Assembly (NCBI RefSeq): GCF_016429255.1
Contig: NZ_JAELUG010000048.1
Coordinates: forward strand, 1-45,341
Direction: 5' to 3'
Length of the DNA: 45,341 nt
Origin: Rhizobium sp. ASV8
GTDB lineage: Bacteria; Pseudomonadota; Alphaproteobacteria; Rhizobiales; Rhizobiaceae
Shown here: piece after piece, positions 23,889-33,428 of the stretch
Position numbering within the stretch: the stretch's first letter is position 1
Layout: every line of letters starts with the position of its first letter
Notes under the pieces: model-generated
Told to the model about the DNA's origin: nothing
The model's input: only the letters and a program-made list of their open reading frames with translations
Database searches by the model: none
Position numbers and translations under genes: made by a program

Positions 23889-24715
23889 ACAGGAGTGCGC
23901 CTAGCGATTGAAGTGTAGAAGCTCTCGCCGGACGACGCAACGACAACTGAGTTTGAGCAAGCCGGTTCGCGCGCCCTCGATTTTGCTCCACTTACGCGCT
24001 TTCGGGTAACTGGCGCACCTTTGGTGGCGACGAAGAAAAGTTCGGCCTCCTCAGCCTTTAAACGTGAGCAGGTTTATTCCCCAACTACGGTAGGCGCATA
24101 GTCGTGAATCGGCGCCGTGTCATTCAGCACCGACAAGTGCCCTATCAGCATGAGGAATTACAATGAGTTATTGTGCGTATCGGCGTCGAGACCCGTTGCT
24201 GATTCACATTTAGGCTCTTTGCCCCGCTTTTCCGTTTAGAGCGGACCACGGCTGAGCGCAAAGCCGGTGCCGGCGTCGGGCATGTGCCAATCTCGAACCT
24301 ATTGCTGTTGACAACGATGTAGCAGAAAGCGAGCCACCGCATTGGCAGCCTGGTCGGGAGGTTTTTCTGAGGACAAGGCTGCCGTTTGTTCAGCCAACCG
24401 ATTCTCGTAGGGTATTTTCCGAACCTCTCAATCGGCGTCACCTAAGAGTAGAGTAGGCACCGTGATATCCGTCCGGTAACTGGGCAGAGCGCCGGAAGAG
24501 AGCCACTCGCACGGAACTCGAAAGTCGCCTGTTGGGGGCTGCGTCTGGGCTGCGGCGCCTTTGGCCGACTGGGTTGCCATACCCATCTGAACATCTTGTG
24601 TTCCCGATAAGCCTATGTGCAGCCGATGAAATGATCGTTGAGCTCGAATAGCAGCGCCAAAAGCCTCGACTGTTACGATTTGTCATCCCCGAAGCCAAAC
24701 CTGGAGATCAGTATC
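23889..24715. other. Gene-poor stretch, nothing recognisable
   Basis: Open frames on the minus strand (24145-24441 and 24438-24698) have no ribosome sites and odd composition. I see no conserved motif, repeat or clear terminator here. It may be eroded coding sequence. Confidence 0.4.
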
Positions 24716-24895
24716 ATGGACGGTAACAATTCGAATAAACAAACATCTGATAGATTGAGGCGCGTTTGGAATGTTAGTGATTTCGCTAAACGCTTTCGCC
24801 TTGATCGATTTGAAGAAAATCGGCTCATAAAAATTCTGGGTCTCACCGCAACTGAGCGCGAGCTTCTCAAGCACGCTGGTCGACGGCCCCTATGA
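24716..24895 (+). CDS. Small conserved hypothetical protein (59 aa)
   Basis: The ATG at 24716 follows GGAGA. The product reads MDGNNSNKQTSDRLRRVWNV, then SDFAKRFRLDRFEENRLIKI and LGLTATERELLKHAGRRP. The [SV]-DFAK-R-F-R-L-D-x-x-EE-x-RL-x-K-x-[LF]-G pattern with an ending ELL-x-x-A-x-R-x-P is one I associate with short rhizobial proteins of unknown function, probably helical. It overlaps the next gene by ATGA, so the two would be coupled. Confidence 0.5.
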   Translation: MDGNNSNKQTSDRLRRVWNVSDFAKRFRLDRFEENRLIKILGLTATERELLKHAGRRPL

Positions 24896-25164
24896 ATCGT
24901 GTGACTGACAGGGTGGAAGGCGCATTGATTGTCGGCGGATTGAGGGGACTGGCTGCCGCGCTCTACAGCCTTGGCATTCCGAAGGATAGCATCGTCGCCT
25001 ATGAAATTGCAATTAAGGCAGACGGGTTTCTGGTTATGGCGCACGGCTTCACTGAGGAAATCGAGCGAGCTAGAATGCTTCTTCGTGCCGTTAGCCCTAC
25101 TATTATCGACGTCCATTCAAGCCAGAACGAGGTCGGTGTCAACGGTACGCTTGCAACGGCCTGA
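24892..25164 (+). CDS. Stress-protein-like domain, possibly N-terminally truncated
   Basis: The 90-aa product has VGGLRGLAAALYSLGIPKDS, then YEIAIKADGFLVMAHGFTEE and ARMLLRAVSPTIIDVHS. This matches the C-terminal half of general-stress-protein-17M-like/DUF1269-type proteins (GIPKDSVxxYExALKADKFLL-x-xHG-x-x-E). Full members have an additional N-terminal part with glycine-zipper membrane segments, which is missing here, so the gene may be a remnant that has become coupled to the upstream small gene (overlap ATGA). Function of the family is poorly known. Confidence 0.45.
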   Translation: MNRVTDRVEGALIVGGLRGLAAALYSLGIPKDSIVAYEIAIKADGFLVMAHGFTEEIERARMLLRAVSPTIIDVHSSQNEVGVNGTLATA

Positions 25165-25362
25165 AGCGCAGACCGGATTGATGCCTGCCACTATGGGAAG
25201 TTTGCGATCCCATGCCGAATCGAAGTTTCCACCTTCAGCCAGCGGTAGCATTGAGCACATGGAGCTGCAGGCAAAGTGTTGAACGTTCTGACACGCAAAG
25301 CTCGAAGGCAGGACCGCTAATCGAAACAGCAGAAACGCCAACGTCAATCACGAGTGCGCCGT

Positions 25363-25768
25363 CTATCGGCACTGGGCGCGCGGTCTGCTGTTTGGCTGGA
25401 ATGTGTTATCCGAGGCTCGATAGGTGCGGTATCGGTTGGCGCAAGACTGGGCATGAGTGCCTCCACCGTAATGCGACTGCGAGGCGAGTACCCCGCCAAG
25501 GATCGCGCCGGCTTGCGAGGCCACCAATAATTGCGCCGGCGTTTCCGTCGTGATCGTAATCGCCATAGCCGCGATTGTAGCGAGAATACCCGTGGTTATA
25601 ATGACCGTGGCCGTGCCAGATTCGGCCGCCGCGATCGCCGTAATCCCTGATTTGGATTACGTCAGATTGGCGAGCGATCGGTAGTTCGGTGGTCGGGAAC
25701 GCATAGGCTGGTACACTGCTGCTAAGTCCTACAGCAAGTGACACAACGCCAAGAGTTAGCCTGTTCAT
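25363..25768 (-). pseudogene. BA14K-family exported protein gene with single-base frameshift
   Basis: From the ATG at 25768 the frame gives a signal peptide (MNRLTLGVVSLAVGLSSSVP to AYA) and a Gly/His/Tyr-rich region (WHGHGHYNHGYSRYNRGYGD) up to GAIIGGLA. One extra base (the TT at 25513-25514, that is CGCAAGCC for CGCAGCC) shifts the frame. The other frame continues AGAILGGVLASQSHYGGGTH and ends with CANRYRTYRASDNTFQP to RAQCR at 25363. C-x-x-RYRTYR-x-SDNTF is the BA14K lectin-like signature. BA14K proteins are periplasmic or secreted in Brucella and rhizobia. The original frame now ends at 25406 with a changed tail. Confidence 0.65.
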
Positions 25769-26170
25769 TTTTATGTTCTCCTATTGAGTAATATATAAGT
25801 GGATATTTATTGAGAAATATGCAATAGTTATTGTTTTTCAATCACTTAATGTTGATTCCTTAACCTCCATAAGAAACTCTTGATAATATAAATTCAGAGA
25901 TAATTTGCTTCATTTAAGAAGCACGTAGCATCAGAGCAGCCTGTCGCGGAGTAATCTCCGGCCGACGATCCTGCCACGGTCGATATTCTGGCTTCCTTGA
26001 CCGGTGGACGCGAGTGCTGTGCAGCTCTTTCATCGCCTCGGCAGTGCCAGTCGATTAAACTTTGCGATCCGCTTGCTTTGGTCGAGCTGCTCCAATAACG
26101 CGCCGCTCAAGGGGGCGCCTGACCAGCCAAGATTCATCCTCTTGGACCCGATCATGCTTGGCGAGGCTAT
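25769..26170. other. AT-rich intergenic/promoter region of the BA14K gene
   Basis: Bases 25780-25920 are much richer in A and T than the rest of the window, with runs such as AATATATAAG and ATAATATAAATT. This is a likely promoter area for the leftward BA14K gene. Bases 25921-26170 show no gene. No conserved operator was recognised. Confidence 0.4.
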
Positions 26171-26578
26171 TCATACTGAGTTGGCGGGAGTTGCATCGAG
26201 AGCGCTCTGGATGGCCAACGCAAGATCCGGTTCGCGAAACGGCTTTTCCAAAATCACGGCATGTGGACGTGACATTCGCACCGCTCTAGCGTTACCGGTC
26301 ACAAATAAGTGAGGAACAAATCCGCTCTTTAGTATTTCAATAATCGCGGAAATGCCGCTGCCCTTGCGCAGACCGCCATCCACCATCATGAGATCGGGCT
26401 TGCAGCGAGCCGCAGCAGCAATCGCGTCGGGTTCTGTCGATTCGATCGCGCAGACTATATGCCCCATGTCCGCCAAAAGCTCTGCATACAGCATCGCGAG
26501 GAGGGCGTTGTCTTCGACCAGGAGGATGCGGAGCGGTTTTGTTGAGGTAGATATTCCGCGAGAGCCATCTTCTGACAT
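26171..26578 (-). CDS. Single-domain response regulator
   Basis: The 135-aa protein is one receiver domain: acidic pair in RILLVEDNALLAMLYAELL, phospho-acceptor Asp67 in LMMVDGGLRKGSG, Thr in LFVTGN and Lys in ILEKPFREPDLALAI. No output domain follows. I chose the ATG at 26578 (MSEDGSRGIS) since a TTG 39 bases upstream is less likely. It resembles the stand-alone receivers used in alphaproteobacterial phosphorelays, and could exchange phosphate with the hybrid kinase gene 1 kb away, but that is only proximity. Confidence 0.8.
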   Translation of the reverse strand: MSEDGSRGISTSTKPLRILLVEDNALLAMLYAELLADMGHIVCAIESTEPDAIAAAARCKPDLMMVDGGLRKGSGISAIIEILKSGFVPHLFVTGNARAVRMSRPHAVILEKPFREPDLALAIQSALDATPANSV

Positions 26579-26826
26579 TTCTGCACCATGCTTTTGACAT
26601 TGCTCTCTTGACGTCAACTAGCCTCTGTAAAAGGCTGTCCGAGCGCTCAATGGAGCCAGATATTCTATTCAAAGCTCAGCATATTGCTAGAAAGCCTAAA
26701 TTCCGCTGATGCTACGAAAGGCCAAAGCAATATCAAGCCGATAACACCTCTGCCGTACTGGCAATGGTAAGAGACGATCCCGGCCAGGTTTCCGTTCTCT
26801 AAGCGGGAGGTCGCTTTCTGCCTCCG

Positions 26827-27222
26827 TCAATCGCCGGTATTATATTTGAACTCGGGAAGTGCACCCAACGAATCCTTGGTTGCACCGGCCAGCACTATTT
26901 TCTTGTCTTGCATCTGTATCGAATTGAACGGCACAACGACGTATTTCGAGCCGACTCCTAGAAACCCTCCAACTGAGAGCACTGCGAAAGGCACCTTGTC
27001 GGTGGAGGTGACGATCAGATCGTCGATCGTGCCAACGACTTCATTGGCATCATTGACGACGGTGCCGCCGACCACTTTCGATGTTCGGTAGCCGGTGGCC
27101 AGCGATGCAGGGTCGACTTTCGTCAGCGCAACCGTTTGAGGCGAGCCTTGCGAGAAGGCAGGGTTGCCAAGCGATACCGCAAAGAGGCTCGCGCCGGCCA
27201 AAAGTATAAATGATCTGTGCAT
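26827..27222 (-). CDS. Exported PRC-barrel domain protein
   Basis: The 131-aa protein has a signal peptide (MHRSFILLAGASLFAVSLGN to AFSQ) and a PRC-barrel: YRTSKVVGGTVVNDANEVVG, TIDDLIVTS, AVLSVGGFLGVGSKYVVVPF and KIVLAGATKDSLGALPEFKY. PRC-barrel domains are small beta-barrels found in photosynthetic reaction centre H subunits, RimM and many rhizobial periplasmic proteins. The ATG at 27222 has CAGGAGC upstream. It is divergent from the large hybrid signalling gene. Role unknown. Confidence 0.78.
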   Translation of the reverse strand: MHRSFILLAGASLFAVSLGNPAFSQGSPQTVALTKVDPASLATGYRTSKVVGGTVVNDANEVVGTIDDLIVTSTDKVPFAVLSVGGFLGVGSKYVVVPFNSIQMQDKKIVLAGATKDSLGALPEFKYNTGD

Positions 27223-27661
27223 CGGACGCTCCTGGATTTGAGTGACTGCCTGCCGGGTGGTCAATAGGCGGCGGCAGCGCTGCTTACGCGGTTCTATTTC
27301 CTCACGTCATTTTTCAAGCCGCTTGCGGGTACTTTTGAACCTAGCCTTTTGCCGTCTGTCTGCATGCCCGAGGATCCTGCCGGAACACGCTCAACACGTT
27401 CCACCTTGGCGCAGAAACCGCCTGCGCGAGGGGGAGAGACCGGCCCTGTTTAACCTAACTAACTTTCACCAGTTCGGGGAGCGTCGGAAACTACTCAGGC
27501 ATCTGCCGCACCACGACAGGCTGGTGGTTCAGCTCGATATATGTCATAGTGCAGTAGTCGATCGGTCTTCAGGCAACGTCGTTTCACTTCCCTCAGAAGC
27601 TGTGAATTTCTATTACCAGATCCCTGGCTGGGTGTGTGTCTCGGGCGAAAGCGAAGGCGAA
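27223..27661. other. Long leader before the hybrid kinase gene
   Basis: The reading frame of the large gene stays open back to about 27242, but the translation (for example RRRQRCLRGSISSRHF) is not protein-like and holds no domain. I treat it as untranslated promoter/leader sequence. An upstream start cannot be excluded. Confidence 0.4.
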
Positions 27662-30600
27662 ATGCCACGGCGGGAAACAACTCGGAAGAAGCCGGCTCGC
27701 GCTCAGGCGCAGGCTATTGTTACGCTTGGGAGCGGGCCATCGCGAGAACGATTGGAGGACTTTCCCGTCGTCGGTATTGGCGCGTCAGCCGGCGGTCTGG
27801 AGGCCTGCACCAAGCTTCTTAGCGGATTGGTGTCAGGTGCCGGTATGGCCTTCATTCTGGTGCAGCATCTCGACCCTACCCACGAGAGTATGATGGCTGA
27901 GTTGCTGGCCCATCACACTGCGATGACCGTGGAGCAGGCCGTCGACGGCATGCGACTCAAATGTGATCACCTCTACATCATTCCACCCGGAACATATCTT
28001 GCCGCCAGCAGCGGATACCTGCGCCTTTCCGAGCCTGAGGCTCGCCACGGCGCGCGTTTGCCCTTTGATTTCCTGCTACGCTCGCTCGCGGAGGAATATG
28101 GGGAGCGCGCCATCTGTGTGATCCTCTCGGGAACGGGCGCCGATGGCAGCCTCGGCCTGAAGGCCGTTAAGGAAAAGGGCGGCCTCGTCATCGCGCAAGA
28201 TCCCAATGAGGCTGCTTTCGACGGCATGCCGAAAAACGCGATCCAGACCGGCGCGGTCGATCTCATCCTCCCGCTGGCGAGTATTCCCGATGCACTGGTC
28301 AAATTCCATCGCCGAATGGCGCTTACGCGTACGGCGGCGCCCGGCCAAAGCAATGTTGCCCCCAATTGGCTATCTGAGATTGTCGACCTCATTCGGAAAA
28401 AGACTGCGTACGATTTTAGACTGTACAAGCAAGGCACACTGCAGCGCCGGATCGAGCGACGGATGGCGATGGCCTCTATTGAGACTGATAATATCGCACG
28501 CTATCTCGATGTCCTGAGAAGCGACGATAAGGAGTTCGATCGCCTAGCAGCCGACCTCCTCATCAATGTGACCAGCTTCTTCCGTGATCCTGCGGTGTTT
28601 GACATCCTGAGCGAAAAGATCATCCCCGATGTGGTTCGCAATCACTCGGTCGACCAGCCGCTACGTATCTGGATTGCCGGATGCAGCACTGGCGAGGAGA
28701 CTTATTCGCTGGCAATGCTCTTTCGCGAGGAAATCACGTCTGCCAAGAAAGAGATTAAGCTTCAGATATTCGCCTCGGACGCCGACCCTGAAGTAGTCGC
28801 AACGGCCAGAGAGGGGCTCTATTCGGAAGCGATCTCGGCGCAAGTATCCCCTGCCAGACTTGCCCGTTTTTTCTCAAGGGACGACCACGGCTATCGAATT
28901 TTGCCCGAGTTGAGGGCGACGATCGTCTTCGCCGTGCAGGATGTATTGGCCGATCCGCCATTTTCGCGGCTCGATTTCATCTCGTGCCGCAATCTGTTGA
29001 TCTATCTGCGCCCCGAGGCGCAGGAGAAGGTAATCTCGTTCTTTCATTTCGCTTTGCGCGAGGGTGGGATTCTTCTACTCGGGAGCGCCGAGGCGATCAG
29101 CGGTTCCAAAGGCCGTTTCGAGATTATCTCGAAGGCGGAGCGGATCTTTCGACACATCGGGCGCGCATATCCCCGCGAGGTGGGCTTTTTGTTGGGAGGC
29201 GGACAAGGAGCGCGGCTGCCGCCACGTATGCCAGAAGGCCCTATGCCCTCCCGGCAAGCCGCGCTCGCCGAGGGGTGCCGGCGCCTCATCATCGAGACTT
29301 ATGCCCCCGCGGCGGTGCTGATCAACCGCAAGCTTGAGTGGCTTTATTCGCTGGGGCCGATAGAACGCTACCTGCGCGTACCGCAAGGTCATGCGAGTTT
29401 CGATCTGCTGGCAATGGTGCGCCCGAAACTGCGGATCAAGCTCCGGTCCGCGATCCACCAAGCAATGGTGGAGAAAGCCCGAATCGTCATCCCGGGCGGG
29501 CATATGGACCATGAAGGCAAGCCTCAATCATTCGACATCGGCGTACAGGCGACGGTAATCGACGGCGAAGCTCTCCTACTGGTCTGTTTCATTGAGGCGC
29601 CAGCGTCGAGCCATACAGCGGGCCGGAAGAGGACGCCGTCCGACAATGAACACGTAGCCGAGCTAGAGCAGCAATTGGAGGCGACACAGGCTGACCTTCA
29701 CGCCGCGATCCATAGCCTCGAGACTTCGAACGAGGAGCAGAAGGCAATCAATGAGGAGGCGCTCTCGGTCAATGAGGAATACCAGTCGACCAATGAGGAA
29801 CTGCTGACCTCGAAGGAAGAACTACAGTCGATGAATGAGGAACTCACGGCCCTCAACAGCCAGCTTCAGGAAACGCTGGAACGCCAGCGGACGACGGCCA
29901 GCGACCTGCAGAATATCCTCTATAGCACCGATGTCGCGACCATCTTCCTCGACCTCGATCTCAATATCCGTTTCTTCACGCCGGCAACCAAAGCGCTCTT
30001 TAACATCATTGCGACCGATATCGGCCGGCCGCTGGCCGACCTCAACTCGCTGGCTGATGATGGCGCTCTCCTCACGAATGCCCGCACAGTCTTGCAAGGG
30101 CTCGCCCCAATCGAGCGTGAGGTTCAGGCAAGGGACCGACGATGGTATATTCGCCGGATACTGCCGTACCGTGCACAGGATGACGGCATTGAAGGTGTGG
30201 TCATCACCTTTGTCGATACCACCGAACGCAAACTCGCCGCCGATGCGCTGGAGGCCGCCAAGCGCGACGCGCAACAAGCCAATCTTGCCAAGTCGCGCTT
30301 TCTTGCCGCCGCGAGCCACGACCTTCGCCAACCGTTGCAAGCCCTCAGCCTGATGCGAGGCGTGCTGGCCCGGAAGATCCGCGACGACAAGAAAGGGGAA
30401 GCTTTAGCGCTTGTGAACCGTCTCGACGAAACCGCCGCCGCGATGTCGAGCATGCTCAATGTGTTGCTTGATATCAACCAGCTGGAAGCTGGTACGGTCC
30501 ACCCCGAGTTCGTCAACTTCCCGATTGCCGACCTGCTGGAGCGGCTGCGCGATGAGTTCAGTTATCACGCCACGGCCCAAAATCTTGCCCTGCGGATGGT

Positions 30601-32074
30601 GCCGTGCAGTCTGTCCATCTATAGCGATCCGCGCCTGCTCGAGCAGATGATCCGCAATTTGCTGTCGAACGCCTTGAAATACACAAAGTGCGGCAAAGTG
30701 CTGGTCGGCTGTCGCCGCCGCCGCCGCGGAATGCTCAGTATCGAAGTCTGTGATACCGGCGTCGGCATCGCCGATCAGGACCTCCAGGTGATCTTCGACG
30801 AATATCACCAACTCGATAACGCCGCGCGTGAACGTAGTCGTGGTCTCGGCCTCGGACTGTCCATCGTGCAGCGTTTGTCGGGCTTGCTCGGCCACCCTGT
30901 CCACGTCCGCTCGCAGCCTGGCAAGGGCTCTGCCTTTTCCATCGATGTCATACTGCCGCCGATCATAGACGGTGCGCATGCATCCCATGTGTCATCAGTC
31001 TCGACGGACGACGTTTCCCGCCACGCTGGAGTGATCCTGATCATCGAGGACGAGGCGGAACTGCGAGAATTGCTCGAGGTCGTACTGGAGGAGGAAGGTC
31101 ATTTTCCAGTTTCGGCGCCTGATGGTGCGGCGGCGCTCGCGTTGTTGGACCACGGCGGCGTGGCACCCGAGCTGATTCTGGCCGATTACAATCTGCCGAA
31201 CGGTATGGATGGACTGACCGTAGCCGCCAAGGTCAGGGAACGGTTTCATCGTCAGATACCGGTTGTCGTTTTGACGGGCGATATTTCGACAGAAACCTTG
31301 CGGCGCATCGCAAGCCAGGACTGCGTACAGCTCAACAAGCCGGTCAGGGCCTCAGACGTCACCCAGGCGATCATGCGGCTGCTGCCGAACTCGCAACATG
31401 CGTCGCATCCCGCGTTGGCCGGCCGGACAGGACCCGGTCGCGATGCCGAAAAGTCGGTGATTTTCGTCATCGATGACGACAGCTACGTGCGCAAGGGAAT
31501 TCGCGAGTTGCTCGAAGCCGACGGAAGGAGAGTCGAGGATTTCGCAAATGGTGAGGATTTCCTCCAAGCTTGTCGTCCTGGCCAGGAAGGATGTCTTTTG
31601 ATTGACGCATGTTTGCCTGGCATATCAGGCCTTGAATTGCTGCAGCGGCTTCAAGATGAAGATTGGCGCGTGCCCGCCATCATGATCACCGGCAATAGCG
31701 ACGTGCCGATGGCAGTTCAGGCTATGAAGGCAGGCGCCTCAGATTTCATCGAAAAGCCGATCGGTCGGGAAGATCTCCTTGCCGGCGTGGCGCGCGCGCT
31801 CGAACAGGCCCATGACGCCGCCAAGCTGGCGAGCTGGCGAAGGGTGGCGACCGAACACATCGCCGGTCTCACGCCGAGACAGCATCAGATTATGGACATG
31901 GTGCTCGCCGGCCATCCCAGCAAGAACATCGCCGCCGACCTCAAGATCAGCCAACGCACCGTCGAAAATCATCGCGCGTCGATCATGAGAAAAACCGGGG
32001 TGAAATCTCTGCCCGCCCTGGCTCGGCTGGCGCTTGCCGCCACCTCGGGGCGGGTGGAGCCCGGCCGCATGTAA
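27662..32074 (+). CDS. CheB-CheR-PAS-histidine kinase-REC-REC-LuxR fusion protein
   Basis: One 1470-aa frame carries, in order: CheB methylesterase (residues about 35-215; catalytic Ser42 in GIGASAGG, His69 in VQHLDP, Asp161 in GTGADG); CheR methyltransferase (about 235-490; TSFFRDP, SAM site IWIAGCSTGEETYS, SCRNLLIYL); a Glu/Asn-rich coiled coil (about 660-745; repeated NEE such as NEELLTSKEELQSMNEEL); a PAS domain (about 745-860); HisKA with His886 in ASHDLRQPLQ; HATPase (NLLSNALKYT, DTGVGIAD, GLGLGLSI); a receiver (Asp1175 in LADYNLP); a second FixJ-type receiver (Asp1315 in LIDACLPG); and a LuxR helix-turn-helix (about 1403-1460; LTPRQHQIMDMVLAGHPSKN). All active residues appear intact. 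The ATG at 27662 was chosen because the protein-like sequence starts there. It is predicted cytosolic, without membrane segments. CheB/CheR-kinase hybrids are known; adding a FixJ-type output makes a full signal path in one chain. Inputs and target genes are unknown. Confidence 0.88.
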   Translation: MPRRETTRKKPARAQAQAIVTLGSGPSRERLEDFPVVGIGASAGGLEACTKLLSGLVSGAGMAFILVQHLDPTHESMMAELLAHHTAMTVEQAVDGMRLKCDHLYIIPPGTYLAASSGYLRLSEPEARHGARLPFDFLLRSLAEEYGERAICVILSGTGADGSLGLKAVKEKGGLVIAQDPNEAAFDGMPKNAIQTGAVDLILPLASIPDALVKFHRRMALTRTAAPGQSNVAPNWLSEIVDLIRKKTAYDFRLYKQGTLQRRIERRMAMASIETDNIARYLDVLRSDDKEFDRLAADLLINVTSFFRDPAVFDILSEKIIPDVVRNHSVDQPLRIWIAGCSTGEETYSLAMLFREEITSAKKEIKLQIFASDADPEVVATAREGLYSEAISAQVSPARLARFFSRDDHGYRILPELRATIVFAVQDVLADPPFSRLDFISCRNLLIYLRPEAQEKVISFFHFALREGGILLLGSAEAISGSKGRFEIISKAERIFRHIGRAYPREVGFLLGGGQGARLPPRMPEGPMPSRQAALAEGCRRLIIETYAPAAVLINRKLEWLYSLGPIERYLRVPQGHASFDLLAMVRPKLRIKLRSAIHQAMVEKARIVIPGGHMDHEGKPQSFDIGVQATVIDGEALLLVCFIEAPASSHTAGRKRTPSDNEHVAELEQQLEATQADLHAAIHSLETSNEEQKAINEEALSVNEEYQSTNEELLTSKEELQSMNEELTALNSQLQETLERQRTTASDLQNILYSTDVATIFLDLDLNIRFFTPATKALFNIIATDIGRPLADLNSLADDGALLTNARTVLQGLAPIEREVQARDRRWYIRRILPYRAQDDGIEGVVITFVDTTERKLAADALEAAKRDAQQANLAKSRFLAAASHDLRQPLQALSLMRGVLARKIRDDKKGEALALVNRLDETAAAMSSMLNVLLDINQLEAGTVHPEFVNFPIADLLERLRDEFSYHATAQNLALRMVPCSLSIYSDPRLLEQMIRNLLSNALKYTKCGKVLVGCRRRRRGMLSIEVCDTGVGIADQDLQVIFDEYHQLDNAARERSRGLGLGLSIVQRLSGLLGHPVHVRSQPGKGSAFSIDVILPPIIDGAHASHVSSVSTDDVSRHAGVILIIEDEAELRELLEVVLEEEGHFPVSAPDGAAALALLDHGGVAPELILADYNLPNGMDGLTVAAKVRERFHRQIPVVVLTGDISTETLRRIASQDCVQLNKPVRASDVTQAIMRLLPNSQHASHPALAGRTGPGRDAEKSVIFVIDDDSYVRKGIRELLEADGRRVEDFANGEDFLQACRPGQEGCLLIDACLPGISGLELLQRLQDEDWRVPAIMITGNSDVPMAVQAMKAGASDFIEKPIGREDLLAGVARALEQAHDAAKLASWRRVATEHIAGLTPRQHQIMDMVLAGHPSKNIAADLKISQRTVENHRASIMRKTGVKSLPALARLALAATSGRVEPGRM

Positions 32075-32362
32075 AGTGAATTATCCAGTCATGGTCTGCA
32101 TCACCTTCCCATCGGCAGAGACGCGACGACACGATGGCGGTCTTCCGGTCGTAGCACAAGCAGATCCAGGTCGATTGGGTGGCATCAAGCGCCGTATCAT
32201 CTTGTCTGGAAGCGAACAGTTTCCGACTTCCGACGCTTTCGCACGCGCGGCTAGGCCCGATATCGTGTCGCCTCACCAAATATGCACAGCGTCTCGGCAC
32301 TTAAATGTCGATACAGCACATGATGTCGCGACCCGCTCGGAGACGGCCTCGGGAGAACCTTT

Positions 32363-32680
32363 GTGCAAATCCATGTCAGCAGGATCCACGATATCAATTG
32401 AGATGAGGAGATGGTTCGCCGCCTCGAGGCGGAGGTCAGCACCGAGCTTGCCCGCTTCAGCGACGACGCACACAGGTTGAGGTTCGCTTGAGTGACGAGA
32501 GTACAAAAAGGTCCGGCGGTGCCGACAAGCGATGTATCATGGAGGCACTCCCCCGTCGGACTAAACCCCGCGACGGTAACCGACGATGCTGTGACCATTG
32601 AGGAAGCCTTGAGGGGCGCTGTGAAGAAATTGCAGCGGCTGAAGCCCTCGGAAAGGGCGATTGCGAGTCCAAAGCGATAG
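32363..32680 (+). pseudogene. Ribosome hibernation factor (HPF/RaiA-like) gene, wrecked
   Basis: A GTG at 32363 with GGGAG upstream starts (M)QIHVSRIHDIN, then TGA (32399-32401), then DEEMVRRLEAEVSTELARFS and DDAH. A one-base loss near 32474 moves the frame to VEVRLSDESTKRSGGADKRC and IMEA. A further shift near 32546 leads to SPVGLNPATVTDDAVTIEEA and LRGAVKKLQRLKPS to the stop at 32680. The pieces line up in order with short HPF/sigma-54 modulation proteins (MQIxV, RFxDxxxxVEVRLSDE, KRCxMEAR, L-x-K-L). These bind the 30S subunit and stall idle ribosomes. One nonsense codon and two frameshifts make it dead. Confidence 0.7.
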
Positions 32681-33428
32681 CGCGTCAACAAGAACGGACA
32701 AAGACATTGATTGACGCGCTCCTTCATTCCCACAGGTCAGATCAACACCGGAGCCCGGCTCGCTATGCCGGAAGCCTTCTGGCCGGATCAGCGGTCTTTC
32801 TGGCCATTCTATCATCATCACGCGGTCTCTGTACCCGATTGGAAGGCGTTCGATTCAGACTTTCGAACCATTCGAGCCGTTGTCATCTTGAACTTTGCCC
32901 TTGCGCACTCTTCAGCTGCAAAGCAGCGCTGAATATCTTTGGGGTGAGCGTCGCTCCTCTGCGGTCGCGGGGTATGGCGGTGATCGCCGTGATCGACTGG
33001 ATGATGCTTAACATCGCCCCCAGACCGCACGACCGAGAAAACGTTGCCCAAGGAGTACCTTCACAGGGCTTCCAACGCCACGATTTCGGTGGATGGCGGC
33101 GTAAAGCCGAACCGTCTCCAGCATCCGTGGGCGTCATGCCGCTTGGTTTTCCGAGCTACGCCGGCCTAGGCATCCTTTCGCCGACACTGCCTGAGGCAGC
33201 GGGCGTCGGTCGGTCTATTTGGCCGCGATCGCTGCGATCTGCGCAAACGGGCCGATCATGTCCGTCCTGCTCTGCTCGCCATGCCAATCCCTCGATTGAT
33301 CGGAGGTGATTCGCCACAGATCACCGAAAAGACGTTGGGCCTCGATGTCGCAACGATTGGCGTCCGTAGCATGACGAGTGCGCTGCTGGTGCTGTTTCCG
33401 GGTCTGGTCGCGGTGGGCTAAGGGGAGT
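32681..33428. other. Gene remnants or non-coding, unassigned
   Basis: Several short open frames exist but none has a convincing ribosome site. The most protein-like piece is the plus frame 33281-33421 (MPIPRLIGGDSPQITEKTLG then LDVATIGVRSMTSALLVLFP), which looks like the tail of a membrane protein I cannot name. Part of this stretch is probably degraded coding sequence. Confidence 0.3.

Noticed and set aside
26608..26617. TTGACGTCAA as an FNR/FixK box
   Set aside because: The half-sites are adjacent with no four-base spacer, so it does not fit the FNR geometry.
27242..27661. Extension of the giant signalling gene to a 1610-aa protein
   Set aside because: The extra 140 residues are Arg/Cys-rich and not protein-like, and no ribosome site was seen at the upstream start.
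29650..29890. Repetitive DNA encoding NEE repeats as a tandem repeat array
   Set aside because: It is the coiled-coil linker of CheB/CheR hybrids; the repeats are at protein level and not exact in the DNA.
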